64,000 nucleotides of DNA from assembly GCF_030296675.1 (NCBI RefSeq), contig NZ_AP027736.1:930001-994000 (forward strand), given 5' to 3'. Source of the DNA: Demequina sediminis (lineage in GTDB: Bacteria > Actinomycetota > Actinomycetes > Actinomycetales > Demequinaceae). Under the pieces are notes generated by a model that was given only the letters and a program-made list of their open reading frames with translations, did not search any database and was not told the origin of the DNA. Made by a program: the position numbers and the translations under genes. Below, one piece after another: positions 47,608 through 57,866 of this stretch (its first letter is position 1; each line of letters starts with the position of its first letter).

Positions 47608-49290
47608 CTATGGTGCCACGCGCGACGCCTCCAGCAGCTCACGTGCGTGGGCGAGTGCGGTGGTCGAGTCCTCGTGGCCCGACAGGAGACGCGCGAGCTC
47701 CTCGACGCGGTCCTCGCCGGCGACCTCGTGGACCTGCGCGCGGGTCACCGTGCCGTCGGTGGCCTTGGCGACCACCACGTGGCGATCGGCGTGCGCCGCC
47801 ACCTGGGCCAGATGAGTGACGACCAACACCTGATGCGTGCGGGCGAGCTCCGCGAGACGCCTCCCGACGGCGATCGCGGCCCGCCCGCCCACGCCCGCGT
47901 CGACCTCGTCGAACACGAACGTGTGGCCAGGAGTGACCGCGTGCCGCGCGAGAGACACCTCGATCGCGAGCATGATGCGCGACAGTTCGCCGCCCGAGGC
48001 CGCCTCGGCGACGGGGCGCGCGGGAGCTCCGGGGTGCGCGGCGAGCGTCATCGCGACGTCATCGGCGCCCGAGGCCCGCGGTTCGCCACTCTCGACGCTC
48101 ACCGCGAAGGTCGCGTCTGCCATCGCGAGCCCCGCGAGCTCCGCGTTGACGTCGGCCGCGAGGCGCTCCGCGGCCTCGCGACGGCTCGCGGTAAGGTCCG
48201 CCGCGACGCGCGCCACGGCCGCGGCCGCCGACTGTTCCGCGGCCCTGCGTGCCTCGAGCGTCTGGTCCCACGAGTCGTCCTGCGCCACCGCCGCGGCGGC
48301 ACGCTCCCGGTAGGCGAAGACGCCGTCCAGGTCCGTGCCGATACGCCTCATGAGTGCACCGAGCTCCGCGCGGCGCTGCTGGAGCGCGCCCAGCCGCGCG
48401 GGGTCGGCATCCATCCGGTCCAGATAGGACGAGAGCTCGTGGCCCACGTCCGCGGCGCCGTACGCGACGTCGGCGAGCCGCTTCTCGAGGTCGGCCAGCG
48501 CGGGGTCGTGACGCGCCGCCTCCGCGAGTGCCCTGCGCGCGGCCTCCACCGCGACCACGAGCGTGACCTCCGCGTCGCCGTCGATCGCCTCGCGCGCGCC
48601 CGCCACTCCCGCCCGCACGGCCTCGGAGTGCTCGAGCACCTCGATCTGGGCGGCGAGCGCGGCGTCCTCGCCCTCCTGCGGATCCACCTGCTCGATCGCG
48701 GCAAGGTCGTCGCGCATGCGGGCGGCCTCGAGCCGCGCGGCCTCGGCGCCCGACTCCATCGCGGCAAGGTCCTCGCGCGCCGCGCGCCACTCCTGCCACG
48801 CGTGAGCGTAGACCGCGCGGAGATCCCCGTTGCCCGCGAAGCCATCGAGGATCGCGCGCTGCTCCGCCGCGGAGCGCAGTCGCGCCTGGTCGCTCTGACC
48901 GTGGACCGTCACCCAGTGCTCCGCGACCTCGGCCAACACCGCCTGGGGGACGGTCCTGCCCCCGATCACCGTGCGCGAGCGCGTGGTCGCGCCCACGGTG
49001 CGGGCCACAATGACCGTGCCGTCCTCGTCGATGGTCGCGCCCGCCTCGTCGAGGCGCCGCGCGGCCCACGAGTCCGGCTCGACGTCGACCACGGCCTCGG
49101 CCAGTGCCGCGTCGGCGCCCGTGCGCACCGCGGCAGGCACGGACTTCGACCCCGTGATGAGACCGAGACCCGTGAGCACCATCGTCTTGCCCGCGCCGGT
49201 CTCGCCCGTGACGCAGGTGAGTCCGGGACCCAGCTCGACGCGGGCCGATTCGATCACGCCCAGGTTCTCGATGGCGAGCTCGTACAGCAC
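47608..49290 (-). CDS. recN: DNA repair protein RecN
   Basis: A 560-residue SMC-like ATPase for double-strand-break repair. Walker A is GETGAGKT (29-36), followed by a long Ala/Glu-rich coiled coil (about 150-360), then the ABC signature SGGELSRIMLAIEV and Walker B FVFDEVDAGVGG. The GTG start lies one base after the nadK stop. No LexA box is visible ahead of it; it would be transcribed with nadK and tlyA. Confidence 0.95.
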   Translation of the reverse strand: MLYELAIENLGVIESARVELGPGLTCVTGETGAGKTMVLTGLGLITGSKSVPAAVRTGADAALAEAVVDVEPDSWAARRLDEAGATIDEDGTVIVARTVGATTRSRTVIGGRTVPQAVLAEVAEHWVTVHGQSDQARLRSAAEQRAILDGFAGNGDLRAVYAHAWQEWRAAREDLAAMESGAEAARLEAARMRDDLAAIEQVDPQEGEDAALAAQIEVLEHSEAVRAGVAGAREAIDGDAEVTLVVAVEAARRALAEAARHDPALADLEKRLADVAYGAADVGHELSSYLDRMDADPARLGALQQRRAELGALMRRIGTDLDGVFAYRERAAAAVAQDDSWDQTLEARRAAEQSAAAAVARVAADLTASRREAAERLAADVNAELAGLAMADATFAVSVESGEPRASGADDVAMTLAAHPGAPARPVAEAASGGELSRIMLAIEVSLARHAVTPGHTFVFDEVDAGVGGRAAIAVGRRLAELARTHQVLVVTHLAQVAAHADRHVVVAKATDGTVTRAQVHEVAGEDRVEELARLLSGHEDSTTALAHARELLEASRVAP

Positions 49291-49291
49291 G

Positions 49292-50161
49292 TCAGATCCC
49301 CGCGCCTCGCTCGGCGCCGGATCCGCGCTCGCCCCTGAACCCGTCGACCGGCAGCGAGAACTTCTTCACCAGCCGCTCGCTGAAGGGGGCGTCGGACATG
49401 CGCGCGAGCCGCACCGTCTGCGCTCCCCTGCGCACCTCGACCCTGCCGCCCTTGGCGACGTCGATCGCGCGCGCTCCGTCGAGCACCACCTGTCCGTCGC
49501 TCGCCGAGCGCTCGAGGATCTCCACCGCGACCGTGGAGTCGGGGCTCACCACGAGCGGCCTGGAGAACAGCGCATGCGCCGCGAGGGGCACCACGAGGAG
49601 GGCGTCGACGTCGGGCCACAGGACGGGCCCGCCGGCGCTGAACGCGTGGGCCGTGGATCCCGTCGACGTCGCGATCACCACGCCGTCACACCCGAAGGTC
49701 GACAGCGGGCGATTATCGATGTCGAGGGCTACCTCGACGGTGGTGCGCAGGTTCGCGCGCTCGACGGCGGCCTCGTTGACGGCCCAGCCGGTGCTCACGG
49801 TGCCGTCCGGCGCCGTGACGGTCACGTCGATCGTGCCGCGCTCCTCGACCTCGTAGTCGCCCTGCGCGAGGCGGCGCGCGGCGTGAGCGACGTCGTCCCG
49901 CTCGAGCTCCGCGAGGAATCCCACGCGGCCCAGGTTGACCCCCAGGAGGGCGATGCCGGTGCCGCGGGTCATGTCGGCCGCGTGGAGCATCGTCCCGTCG
50001 CCTCCCAGCACCAAGGCCGCGTCGATCGGCTTGTCGATACCGCGGTGGAAGTCGTGGCAGACGCTCACGCCCTCGGCCTCGAGGGCGGAGGCGGCCAGCA
50101 CGGCGGCCTCGAGGGTCTCGGGACGGTGGGGGTTCGCCACGATCAAGATCCTGCGCGTCAT
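49292..50161 (-). CDS. nadK: NAD kinase
   Basis: A 289-residue enzyme phosphorylating NAD to NADP. The GGDG motif is at 53-56 (LVLGGDGTMLHAAD), the Asn-Glu motif in WAVNEAAVERA, and the C-terminal glycine-rich segment is STGSTAHAFSAGGPVL. It overlaps the tlyA stop by 4 bp, consistent with the conserved tlyA-ppnK-recN order. Confidence 0.95.
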   Translation of the reverse strand: MTRRILIVANPHRPETLEAAVLAASALEAEGVSVCHDFHRGIDKPIDAALVLGGDGTMLHAADMTRGTGIALLGVNLGRVGFLAELERDDVAHAARRLAQGDYEVEERGTIDVTVTAPDGTVSTGWAVNEAAVERANLRTTVEVALDIDNRPLSTFGCDGVVIATSTGSTAHAFSAGGPVLWPDVDALLVVPLAAHALFSRPLVVSPDSTVAVEILERSASDGQVVLDGARAIDVAKGGRVEVRRGAQTVRLARMSDAPFSERLVKKFSLPVDGFRGERGSGAERGAGI

Positions 50162-50979
50162 GGTCTTCCTCCCGTCTGCTCCTCGATTGCCGCGTTGACG
50201 AGGGATTCTGTCAACGGCTGCGGCCGCTCGCGACCGCGGTCCCTAGCCTGCCACGTCCGCGAGGCCCACACGAAGAACTCCACGTTGCCGTGAGGACCGG
50301 GCAGCGGTGAGCGGGCGACGCGATGAAGGTCGAGCCCCGCGGTCCGCAGCGAGGCGGCGACCGCGGCGACCGCTCGCGCGCGGTCCTGGGGGCGGGTCAC
50401 GACTCCGCCCTTGCCGAGCCGTTCGCGGCCGACCTCGAACTGCGGCTTGACCATCAGCAGCAGGTCCGCGTCCTCGGCGCACGTGCGCACGAGCGGATCG
50501 ACCAGCAGGGTGAGCGAGATGAACGACACGTCCGCGACCACCAGGTCCGGCGTGTCGCCGCCCAGGTGCGCGGGAGTCAGCTCGCGCGCGTTGAGACCCT
50601 CGACCGCGACCACGCGAGGGTCACCGGCGATCGACGGGGCGAGCTGGCCGTGACCCACGTCGATCGCGTGGACGCGACGCGCGCCCCGCTGGAGCAGCAC
50701 CTGCGTGAAGCCGCCCGTCGAGGCGCCCACGTCGAGCGCGAGCCTTCCCTCCACGGAAAGCTCCGGGCAGGAGTCGAGCGCGCCGGCCAGCTTGTGGGCC
50801 GCGCGGGAGACGTAGGAATCGGACGATGCCACGGTGACCACGGCATCGTCCCCCACCTCATGTGCGGGCTTGGAGACGACAATGCCGGCGACGGTGACGT
50901 CGCCGGCGTCGATAAGCGCCTGCGCGTGAGTGCGCGACCTCGCCAGCCCGCGCGCGACGAGCGCGCGGTCCAGCCGCAT
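50158..50979 (-). CDS. tlyA: TlyA-family rRNA 2'-O-methyltransferase
   Basis: A 273-residue enzyme with an N-terminal S4 RNA-binding domain (MRLDRALVARGLARSRTHAQ) and an FtsJ-like methyltransferase domain (SAM motif LALDVGASTGGFTQVLL). Mycobacterial TlyA methylates 16S and 23S rRNA and confers capreomycin sensitivity; the same modification is likely here. An inverted pair of the 10-mer repeat lies inside the gene (50821-50851). Confidence 0.92.
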   Translation of the reverse strand: MRLDRALVARGLARSRTHAQALIDAGDVTVAGIVVSKPAHEVGDDAVVTVASSDSYVSRAAHKLAGALDSCPELSVEGRLALDVGASTGGFTQVLLQRGARRVHAIDVGHGQLAPSIAGDPRVVAVEGLNARELTPAHLGGDTPDLVVADVSFISLTLLVDPLVRTCAEDADLLLMVKPQFEVGRERLGKGGVVTRPQDRARAVAAVAASLRTAGLDLHRVARSPLPGPHGNVEFFVWASRTWQARDRGRERPQPLTESLVNAAIEEQTGGRP

Positions 50980-50981
50980 GG

Positions 50982-51155
50982 TCAGCGCGGCTCGTCGCGA
51001 AGACGCGTCGAGAGGGCCTCCTGGACCTTGTCGAAGAACTCGGCCTGCTGGTCCAGGTCGTCGGGGAGCTCGGTGACCGCCTTGAGGGCTTCCCTGACCT
51101 CCGACGGATACTCGACCTGGCCCAGCGACTCTCGGGACTCGTTGATGTCAGCCAT
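50982..51155 (-). CDS. Small conserved protein (Rv1693-like)
   Basis: A 57-residue acidic, probably helical protein reading MADINESRESLGQVEYPSEV and later LDQQAEFFDKVQEALSTR. It sits exactly where Mycobacterium has the tiny Rv1693, between the HAD-IIA phosphatase and tlyA. No domain is known to me. TAGCCT ends 7 nt before the ATG, so it may start its own leaderless transcript into tlyA. Confidence 0.75.
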   Translation of the reverse strand: MADINESRESLGQVEYPSEVREALKAVTELPDDLDQQAEFFDKVQEALSTRLRDEPR

Positions 51156-51157
51156 GC

Positions 51158-52168
51158 TCACGAGGCTACTCCGAAGTGCGGAAGGGTCTCAACATCGATG
51201 CTCTCGCCGGCATCGACGGCCGCCCACGCCGCGGCGCATGCGGCGCGGATGCGGTCGAGCGGCTCGCCGCCGTCCACCACCAGGTGACGCTCGGTGACGC
51301 GCGCCCTTGCCTCTCCCACGTGCCACCAGTGGTCGACCAACTGCGGCTCCGGGTGGATGTCCTCGAGCGTGCTGAGATCCGCACCGATGAAGGCCGGCCG
51401 CTCCTCGGGAACCGCGAGGATCGCGTCGCGCGCGCTCGAGACGCCCGTGAGCACCAGCAGGCCCGGCATGTTCGCCGCGCGGGCGCCCTTGAGGTCCGTG
51501 TCGAGGCGGTCGCCGATCATGAGCGGCCGCGAGGCACCCGCCTTGCGTGCCGCAAGGTGGAACATCTCGGGCTCGGGCTTGCCCGCGGACAACGGCGTGA
51601 CGCCGGTCGCGGTCCGCACCACGCTCACGAGCGAGCCGTTGCCCGGCGCCATGCCGCGCTCGGTGGGGAGCGTGAGGTCCAGGTTGGTCGCGAAGTAGCG
51701 CGCACCCGCGTTGATCGCGTAGACGGCCTCCGCGAAGTCCTTCCACGCGAGGTCCGGGGCGAAGCCCTGGATCACCGCGACGGGGTGGTCGTTCGCGCTG
51801 TCCACGATCACATGCCCCTTGGCGGCCACGGCCGTGTGAAGGCCCGCGCCTCCGATGACCAGCACCTTCTGCCCAGCCGGGACGTGATCGGCGAGCAACT
51901 CCGCTCCCGCCTGCGCGGCCGTCATGACCTCGCCGGGAGCACACGGGATGCCCAGGTCGCTGAGGTGCTCGGCGACGGTCTCGGGCTCGCGGGACGCGTT
52001 GTTCGTGACGAACAGCACCGCCATGCCGGCGCGTCGCGCCTCCTCGAGCGCGGGAGGCGCCGTCGGAATCGCGTGCGCGCCCTTGTAGGCGACCCCATCG
52101 AGGTCGACAAGCGCGACGTCGAACGTCTCCTGCAGCGGGGCGGTGGTGCCCGAGAGCCCTGCCGTCAT
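51158..52168 (-). CDS. HAD-IIA (NagD-like) phosphatase
   Basis: A 336-residue HAD phosphatase with a C2B cap, the counterpart by position of Rv1692, a glycerol-phosphate phosphatase. Motif I is [11 protein letters not shown] (Asp22, Asp24), motif [10 protein letters not shown], then [10 protein letters not shown] with the Lys, and motif [15 protein letters not shown]. The C-terminal 60 residues extend beyond the common family end. It overlaps the TPR protein stop by 4 bp. Confidence 0.9.
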   Translation of the reverse strand: MTAGLSGTTAPLQETFDVALVDLDGVAYKGAHAIPTAPPALEEARRAGMAVLFVTNNASREPETVAEHLSDLGIPCAPGEVMTAAQAGAELLADHVPAGQKVLVIGGAGLHTAVAAKGHVIVDSANDHPVAVIQGFAPDLAWKDFAEAVYAINAGARYFATNLDLTLPTERGMAPGNGSLVSVVRTATGVTPLSAGKPEPEMFHLAARKAGASRPLMIGDRLDTDLKGARAANMPGLLVLTGVSSARDAILAVPEERPAFIGADLSTLEDIHPEPQLVDHWWHVGEARARVTERHLVVDGGEPLDRIRAACAAAWAAVDAGESIDVETLPHFGVAS

Positions 52169-54342
52169 CGGTGGTCCTCCTCGGCAGGATCCCCCGCCTC
52201 GTCGTCGGTCTGCTCGTCATCCTCCGCCTCGTGGAGGTCGTCCTCGTCGTCGAAGCCAGCCTCGGCATCGTCCCCAAGGTCGTCCTCGTCGGGCTCGTCC
52301 TCGTCGGGCTCGGGGTCGGGGAGCTCCGCGGTGTCGTACAACACCACGTCCTCCTCGATTTCCTCCTCGACGGGCTCGGGGATGGACGCCTCGAGTTCGT
52401 CGGCCTCGGCGTCGCGACCCAGGGCGCGGAGCACCGCGACACGGGCCTCGTCGACCCGGACGGCGAGTTCGGCGTTCTTGGTCTCGATGCGGGTGAGGAC
52501 CAGCAGCGCGGCCTCGGCGTCGCCCATGTCGAGGCGAGCGCCCGCGACCACGATCTGCATCTCGACCGCGGAGTCCGCGGGGAGGGCCTTCGCGTCTGGC
52601 TCCTCGGAGATGGCCAGGGCGCGCTCCGGGCGGCCCAGTCCACGCTCACAGTCCGCCATCAGCGGGAGGTGCTCGATGGCACCGCCGAGTCGCCGCACGG
52701 TGCGGAACTCGCGCAGTGCCTCCGCGTACCGATCGGTCGCGTACGCGGTGAGCGCCACGGCCTCGCGCACCACGTCGACGCGGCCACCGCGCTGGGCGGC
52801 GACCTGCGCGTGCCGGTACGCCAGCTCGGGGTCGGTGTCGATGAGGTTGCCGGCCATGATCAGGTGCAGGCCCACGTCCTCGGCGTTGTCCTTGCTCAGC
52901 GTGCGCAGGCGCGCGCGGACGGCCTTGTCGAGCTGGCTGTAGGTAATCTCCTCGGGGATCTCCGGGACCTCAATCGACTGCGATCGCGTGAGCGGGATGC
53001 CCGCGACGTTCGGGGTGCGCTCCTCGAAGCCCTCGCGCTCGCGTCCCGCGCGCTCCGCGTGGTGGCTGCCCTGGCGGGGGCCGCGGGGGCCGCGGGGACC
53101 GCGGTTATCGCGATCACCGTCGAACGAGCGGCGCGGACGGTCGTTGTCCCACTGACGCTGGGGGCGGTCACCGTCCCGACGGGGACCACGGTCACCATCA
53201 AACGAACGCTGGGGGCGGTCGCCATCGCGACGGGGACCACGGTTGTCGCGATCACCGTCGAACGAGCGGCGCGGACGGTCGTTGTCCCACTGACGCTGCG
53301 GACGATCACCGTCACGACGAGGGCCACGATCACCATCGAAGGAGCGCTGCGGACGGTCGCCGTCACGGCGGGGACCACGGTTGTCGCGATCACCGTCGAA
53401 CGAGCGGCGCGGACGGTCGTTGTCCCACTGACGCTGCGGACGATCACCGTCACGACGAGGGCCACGATCACCATCAAACGAACGCTGGGGGCGGTCGCCA
53501 TCGCGACGGGGACCACGGTTGTCCCGGTCACCGTCGAACGAGCGGCGCGGACGGTCGTTGTCCCACTGACGCTGCGGACGATCACCATCGAAGGAGCGCT
53601 GCGGACGGTCGCCGTCACGGCGGGGACCACGGTTGTCCCGGTCACCGTCGAACGAGCGGCGCGGACGATCGTTGTCCCACTGACGCTGCGGACGATCACC
53701 ATCACGACGAGGTCCACGATCACCATCAAGCGAACGCTGCGGCCGGTCACCGTCACGACGAGGACCACGGTTGTCCCGATCACCGTCGAACGAACGGCGC
53801 GGACGATCGTTGTCCCACTGACGCTGGGGGCGGTCACCGTCACGGCGGGGTCCACGATCACCATCGAAGGAGCGCTGCGGACGGTCGTTGCTCCACTGAC
53901 GCTGGGGGCGGTCACCGTCCCGACGAGGTCCTCGGTCACCATCAAACGAACGCTGGGGACGGTCGTTGCTCCACTGACGCTGGGGGCGGTCACCGTCCCG
54001 ACGGGGACCGCGGTCACCATTAAACGAACGCTGCGGGCGGTCACCATCGCGACGAGGTCCACGATCACCATCGAAGGAGCGCTGCGGACGGTCGTTGCTC
54101 CACTGACGCTGGGGGCGGTCACCGTCCCGACGGGGACCACGATCGCCATCGAAGGAACGCTGGGGGCGGTCGCCATCGCGACGGGGACCACGGTTGTCCC
54201 GGTCACCGTCGAACGAGCGCCGGGGACGGTCGTCGCGCGGCCCATCCTGGCGAGGCGCGCCCCGGTCCTTGCGCGGGTTGATGCCGGGTCGCGAATCGTA
54301 GTTCGCGCGGCGCTTGTCGCGCTCGTCCGGGTCGTTGGTCAT
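52165..54342 (-). CDS. TPR protein with a long Arg/Asp-rich tandem repeat region
   Basis: A 725-residue protein. Residues 1-38 are charged; residues about 39-418 are a tandem repeat built from [17 protein letters not shown] (17 aa) and a 26-29-aa partner with [17 protein letters not shown]; residues about 450-640 form a tetratricopeptide-like helical domain ([36 protein letters not shown]); the last 85 residues are very acidic. The C-terminal domain corresponds by position to Rv1691. The repeat part is Arg/Asp polyampholyte, probably disordered and able to bind RNA (inference). Repeat copy number may be mis-assembled or vary between strains. Confidence 0.8.
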   Translation of the reverse strand: MTNDPDERDKRRANYDSRPGINPRKDRGAPRQDGPRDDRPRRSFDGDRDNRGPRRDGDRPQRSFDGDRGPRRDGDRPQRQWSNDRPQRSFDGDRGPRRDGDRPQRSFNGDRGPRRDGDRPQRQWSNDRPQRSFDGDRGPRRDGDRPQRQWSNDRPQRSFDGDRGPRRDGDRPQRQWDNDRPRRSFDGDRDNRGPRRDGDRPQRSLDGDRGPRRDGDRPQRQWDNDRPRRSFDGDRDNRGPRRDGDRPQRSFDGDRPQRQWDNDRPRRSFDGDRDNRGPRRDGDRPQRSFDGDRGPRRDGDRPQRQWDNDRPRRSFDGDRDNRGPRRDGDRPQRSFDGDRGPRRDGDRPQRQWDNDRPRRSFDGDRDNRGPRRDGDRPQRSFDGDRGPRRDGDRPQRQWDNDRPRRSFDGDRDNRGPRGPRGPRQGSHHAERAGREREGFEERTPNVAGIPLTRSQSIEVPEIPEEITYSQLDKAVRARLRTLSKDNAEDVGLHLIMAGNLIDTDPELAYRHAQVAAQRGGRVDVVREAVALTAYATDRYAEALREFRTVRRLGGAIEHLPLMADCERGLGRPERALAISEEPDAKALPADSAVEMQIVVAGARLDMGDAEAALLVLTRIETKNAELAVRVDEARVAVLRALGRDAEADELEASIPEPVEEEIEEDVVLYDTAELPDPEPDEDEPDEDDLGDDAEAGFDDEDDLHEAEDDEQTDDEAGDPAEEDHR
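53085..54230 (-). repeat. In-frame tandem repeat array in the TPR protein gene
   Basis: About 1.1 kb made of about 15 units opening with codons for DGDRP. A 138-bp higher-order unit (17 + 29 aa) is repeated about five times in the 3' half, one copy lacking 8 codons, while the 5' half uses a 78-bp unit with Ser in place of Asp (QWSNDRPQR). Units differ mainly at synonymous and Asp/Ser or Gln/Arg positions. All lengths are multiples of three. Confidence 0.9.
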
Positions 54343-54482
54343 GTTGCTCCGATCACAATGGAAAACGTCTGAGCCAATTCTGCGCACCTCGGACGGACAT
54401 TCGCTGTGTTGCGGATGGCTGTACGAGGGCCTCCGCACGGTCGCGGCGTCGTGGGATGTCCGGGCACGAGACAATGGACGCG

Positions 54483-57175
54483 ATGACTTCCACCGACTCC
54501 ACCCTGCTCGCCCGCCTTCCCGAGACGGCGCCCGGTGCGGAACCCGATCCAGACGCAGTTTTCGATGCGTTTGCAGCGTGGGCGTCGGAACGGGACCTCC
54601 CATTGTATCCGCACCAGGAGGAAGCGCTGATCGAGCTCGTCTCGGGCTCGCATGTGATCCTCGCGACCCCGACCGGATCGGGGAAGTCCTCGTCGCCGCC
54701 GGCGCCCACTTCGCCGCCCTGGCCGCGCATCGTTCCCGCACGGGCGGCCGCACCTTCTATACCGCGCCGCTCAAGGCGCTGGTCTCTGAGAAGTTCTTCG
54801 CGCTGATTGAGATGTTCGGCACGGAGAACGTGGGCATGATGACGGGCGACTCCGCCGTCAACGCGGACGCACCCATCATCTGTTGCACCGCCGAGATCCT
54901 CGCCAACCTTGCGTTGCGCCAGGGCGCCGCGACGGACGCGGCGGTGGTCGTGATGGACGAGTTCCACTTCTACTCCGACCCTCAGCGCGGGTGGGCCTGG
55001 CAGGTGCCGCTTCTCGAACTGCCGCACGCCCAGTTTCTGCTGATGTCGGCGACGCTCGGCGACACCGCATGGATCGTCGAGGACCTCGAGCGTCGGACCT
55101 CACGCGCGGTCGCGGCCGTCACCAGCGCGGAACGGCCGGTGCCGCTGTCCTTTGAGTACTGCGTCGAGCCCCTCACCGAGGAGGTCGAGCGGCTGGTGGA
55201 GACCGGACGCGCGCCGGTGTACATCGTCCACTTCACGCAGAAGGATGCCGTCGAGCGCGCGCAATCGCTCCTCAGCATGAAGGTCGCGACGCGCACGGAG
55301 CGCGACGCGATCGCCGCGGCACTCGACGGGATCCGCTTCGGCACGGGCTTCGGCAAGACGCTCAGCAAGTTCCTGCGCGCGGGGATCGGCGTCCATCACG
55401 CCGGCATGCTCCCCAAGTACCGGCGCATCGTCGAACGCCTCACCCAACAGGGACTGCTCAAGGTCGTGTGCGGCACGGACACGCTGGGCGTCGGAATCAA
55501 CGTGCCCATCCGGACGGTGCTGCTCACCTCGCTCGTGAAGTACGACGGCGAGCGCATGCGCCACCTCTCCGCGCGCGAGTTCCATCAGATTGCGGGACGA
55601 GCCGGCCGGGCCGGCTTCGACACCGAGGGCGAGGTGATCGTCATGGCGCCCGACCACGTCATCGAGAACCGTCGCGCTCTCGCCAAGGCCGGGGACGACC
55701 CCCGCAAGCTCAAGAAGATCGTGCGCAAGAAGGCGCCGGCCGGCGCGGTCAACTGGACCGACGCCACCTTCGAGCGGCTCCGCGATTCCGCCCCGGAGCC
55801 CCTCACCTCCAGCTTCACCGTGACTCACGCCATGGTGCTCAACATTCTCGCCCGTGGCAGGGACGATGCCCGGGACGGCCGCCCCTCCGAGGATCCAGTT
55901 CGCGCGATGGCGGCCCTCCTTGCTGGCGTTCATGAGACGCCGGCCCAGAGGTCAGCACACGCGCGCCAGGCACTGCGCATCTACCGCTCGCTGCGGATCG
56001 CGGGCGTGGTCGAGCGGGTACGCGTGCCCGACGTCAGCCATCCTCGAGGCGAGCGTCCCACGGTGCGACTCACCGTCGATGTGCCCCGCGACTTCGCGCT
56101 CAACCAGCCGCTGTCTCCCTTCGCGCTGGCGGCGATGGACCTCCTCAACGTCGAGAGTCCCACGCACGCGCTCGACGTGGTCTCGGTCATCGAGTCGACG
56201 CTGTCCGATCCCCGCCACATCCTGCTCGCGCAGCAATACCAGGCCCGCGGCGAGGCGGTCGCCGCCATGAAGGCCGAGGGACTCGAGTACGAGGAGCGTC
56301 TCGAGGCGCTCGAGGACGTCATCTGGCCCCGGCCGCTCGCGGAGCTCCTCGAACCGGCCTTCGTCATGTACCGGCGTACCAACCCGTGGCTGCTCGACGC
56401 CGAGCTCTCGCCCAAGTCAGTGGTGCGCGACATGCTCGAGAAGGCCATGACCTTCGGTGATCTCATCTCGGTCTATGGGCTCGAACGCACCGAGGGCATC
56501 GCGCTGCGGTACCTCACCGAGGCATATCGCGCCCTTCGCCAGACCGTCCCGGAGGACCATCGCACCGAGGACGTGGGCGAGATTACCGAGTGGCTCGGCG
56601 CCCTGGTGCGGGGCACCGACTCCTCACTCCTCGACGAGTGGGAACGGCTCTCCCATCCCGGTGCCGACATCGCGGACGACGTCGATCCCGCCGCTCCGCA
56701 CCTGGTACCAGGCGGTGCAGGCGCCGCGAGGCCCATGAGCGGCAATCCCCGGGTCCTCCGCAGGCTGGTCCGCAATGCCATGTTCCGCAGGGTCGAACTC
56801 GCGTCTCGTCGTCGCTGGGACGCGCTCGCCGCTCTCGACGGCGAGGCCGGCTGGGACGGCGCTGCGTGGGAAGACGCCCTCGCTCCCCTGTTCGACCTGC
56901 ACGGAGACGATGCCGTGGGCATCGGTCCCAACGCACGCGCCTCCGCATTGCTCACCTTCGTGGACGAGACCAGTGATCCGGCGGACGGACGGGTCCGCGC
57001 AGCCCTCGCGGCCGCCGAGCACGCGGAACTACCGCCGCGCGCGTGGATTGTCCGCCAGGTCATCGACGACCCGGCCGGCGACCACGACTGGGCGATCGTT
57101 GCCCGAGTCGACCTCGATGCGAGCGACGAGTCAGGAGAGCCCGTGCTCGAGGTCATCCAGGTCGGAGAGGCCTAG
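54483..57175 (+). CDS. DEAD/DEAH-box helicase with DUF3516 (frameshifted here)
   Basis: A Ski2/Mtr4-like helicase of about 898 residues. Motif I is ATPTGSGKS, motif Ia [12 protein letters not shown], motif II MDEFHF (a DEFH variant), motif III LMSATLG, and motifs [18 protein letters not shown] and [11 protein letters not shown]. The remaining 450 residues end in the actinobacterial DUF3516-type domain ([16 protein letters not shown]). Just after motif I the frame breaks; adding one C at 54688-54689 gives [17 protein letters not shown] start at the ATG 54483; an in-frame ATG at 54474 is possible. An RNA substrate is inferred from the family. Confidence 0.86.
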
Positions 57176-57200
57176 CCGCGTCCGGAGTCGCGCCGACCAG

Positions 57201-57206
57201 TAGAGT
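57201..57206 (+). promoter_or_regulatory. -10 element of the small ATPase gene
   Basis: TAGAGT, 6 nt before the ATG at 57213. It indicates that this gene is transcribed separately from the helicase, which ends 37 bp upstream. Confidence 0.5.
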
Positions 57207-57212
57207 CGGCGC

Positions 57213-57758
57213 ATGCGCATCGTGGTCTCCGGCACGCACGGCAGCGGGAAGAGCACTCTCATCAGCGCATTCGCCGCCCGCCACCCCGAGTACGAGATGA
57301 TGGGCGATCCCTACGAGGATCTCGATGACGATCGCTTCAGTGAACTCGACGCGTCGCTCTTCGCGGCGCAACTGGCAATCGTCGCGGAGCGACTCGGCGA
57401 CGCCGACGCACCCCCACGCCTCATCTCCGAGCGCGGTCCCCTCGACTTCGTCGCCTACCTGGATGCGCTCAACGCACTCGCAAGACGCGGGCGCTCGAGC
57501 GCTGCGGTGCGGCGCGCTGTCGACGTGGCGCGGATAATCGCCCCTCGTATCGACCTGCTTGTGCTCCTGCCGCTTGAGGACGACGACCCCATCTCCGTGT
57601 CGGATGACGAGGACCTTGAGCTTCGGGCCGCGATGAACGACTCGCTGGTCGAGTTCGCGGGCGATCCTGACTTGGCGGGCGAACGCGTCATCGAGATCGC
57701 AGGGACGCCGAACGCGCGCCTCGAGCAACTCGAGGCCGCGGTCTTCTCCACCCGCTGA
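57213..57758 (+). CDS. Small P-loop AAA-type ATPase/kinase
   Basis: A 181-residue protein with a Walker A motif GTHGSGKST at residues 7-15 and the look of a nucleoside or NMN kinase-type P-loop fold (compare the NadR C-terminal domain). Further features are LISERGPLDFVAYLDAL, a possible Asp-Arg substrate and lid region, and a hydrophobic strand IDLLVLLPLEDDDPI. No second domain is present and the substrate is unknown. Its GC content looks lower than that of the neighbours. It faces the end of the rRNA operon. Confidence 0.75.
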   Translation: MRIVVSGTHGSGKSTLISAFAARHPEYEMMGDPYEDLDDDRFSELDASLFAAQLAIVAERLGDADAPPRLISERGPLDFVAYLDALNALARRGRSSAAVRRAVDVARIIAPRIDLLVLLPLEDDDPISVSDDEDLELRAAMNDSLVEFAGDPDLAGERVIEIAGTPNARLEQLEAAVFSTR

Positions 57759-57827
57759 CGTAGCGTCCGGGCCCGCTTTGCGCCTCGACCGAGCGTGCGT
57801 ATGTCATACATGCGGTGTGGGGGTATG

Positions 57828-57859
57828 CGAAAGACCCCCACGGTGTGGGGGGTCTTTCG
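57828..57859. terminator. Terminator of the rRNA operon
   Basis: CGAAAGACCCCC pairs over 12 bp with GGGGGTCTTTCG around an 8-nt loop, just beyond the 5S gene. The symmetry suggests that it also stops the converging ATPase transcript. There is no T-run. Confidence 0.8.
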
Positions 57860-57866
57860 AAGGTAT

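Noticed and set aside
53085..54230. CRISPR array
   Set aside because: The repeats are contiguous, in frame and of varied length without unique spacers, and no cas genes are near.
52171..54372. A 733-codon open frame antisense to the TPR/repeat protein, with its own Val/Thr-rich repeats
   Set aside because: It is a by-product of the in-frame repeat array on the minus strand. The minus-strand product has a recognisable TPR domain, a conserved position and a sensible start; the antisense product has neither domain nor ribosome-binding site.
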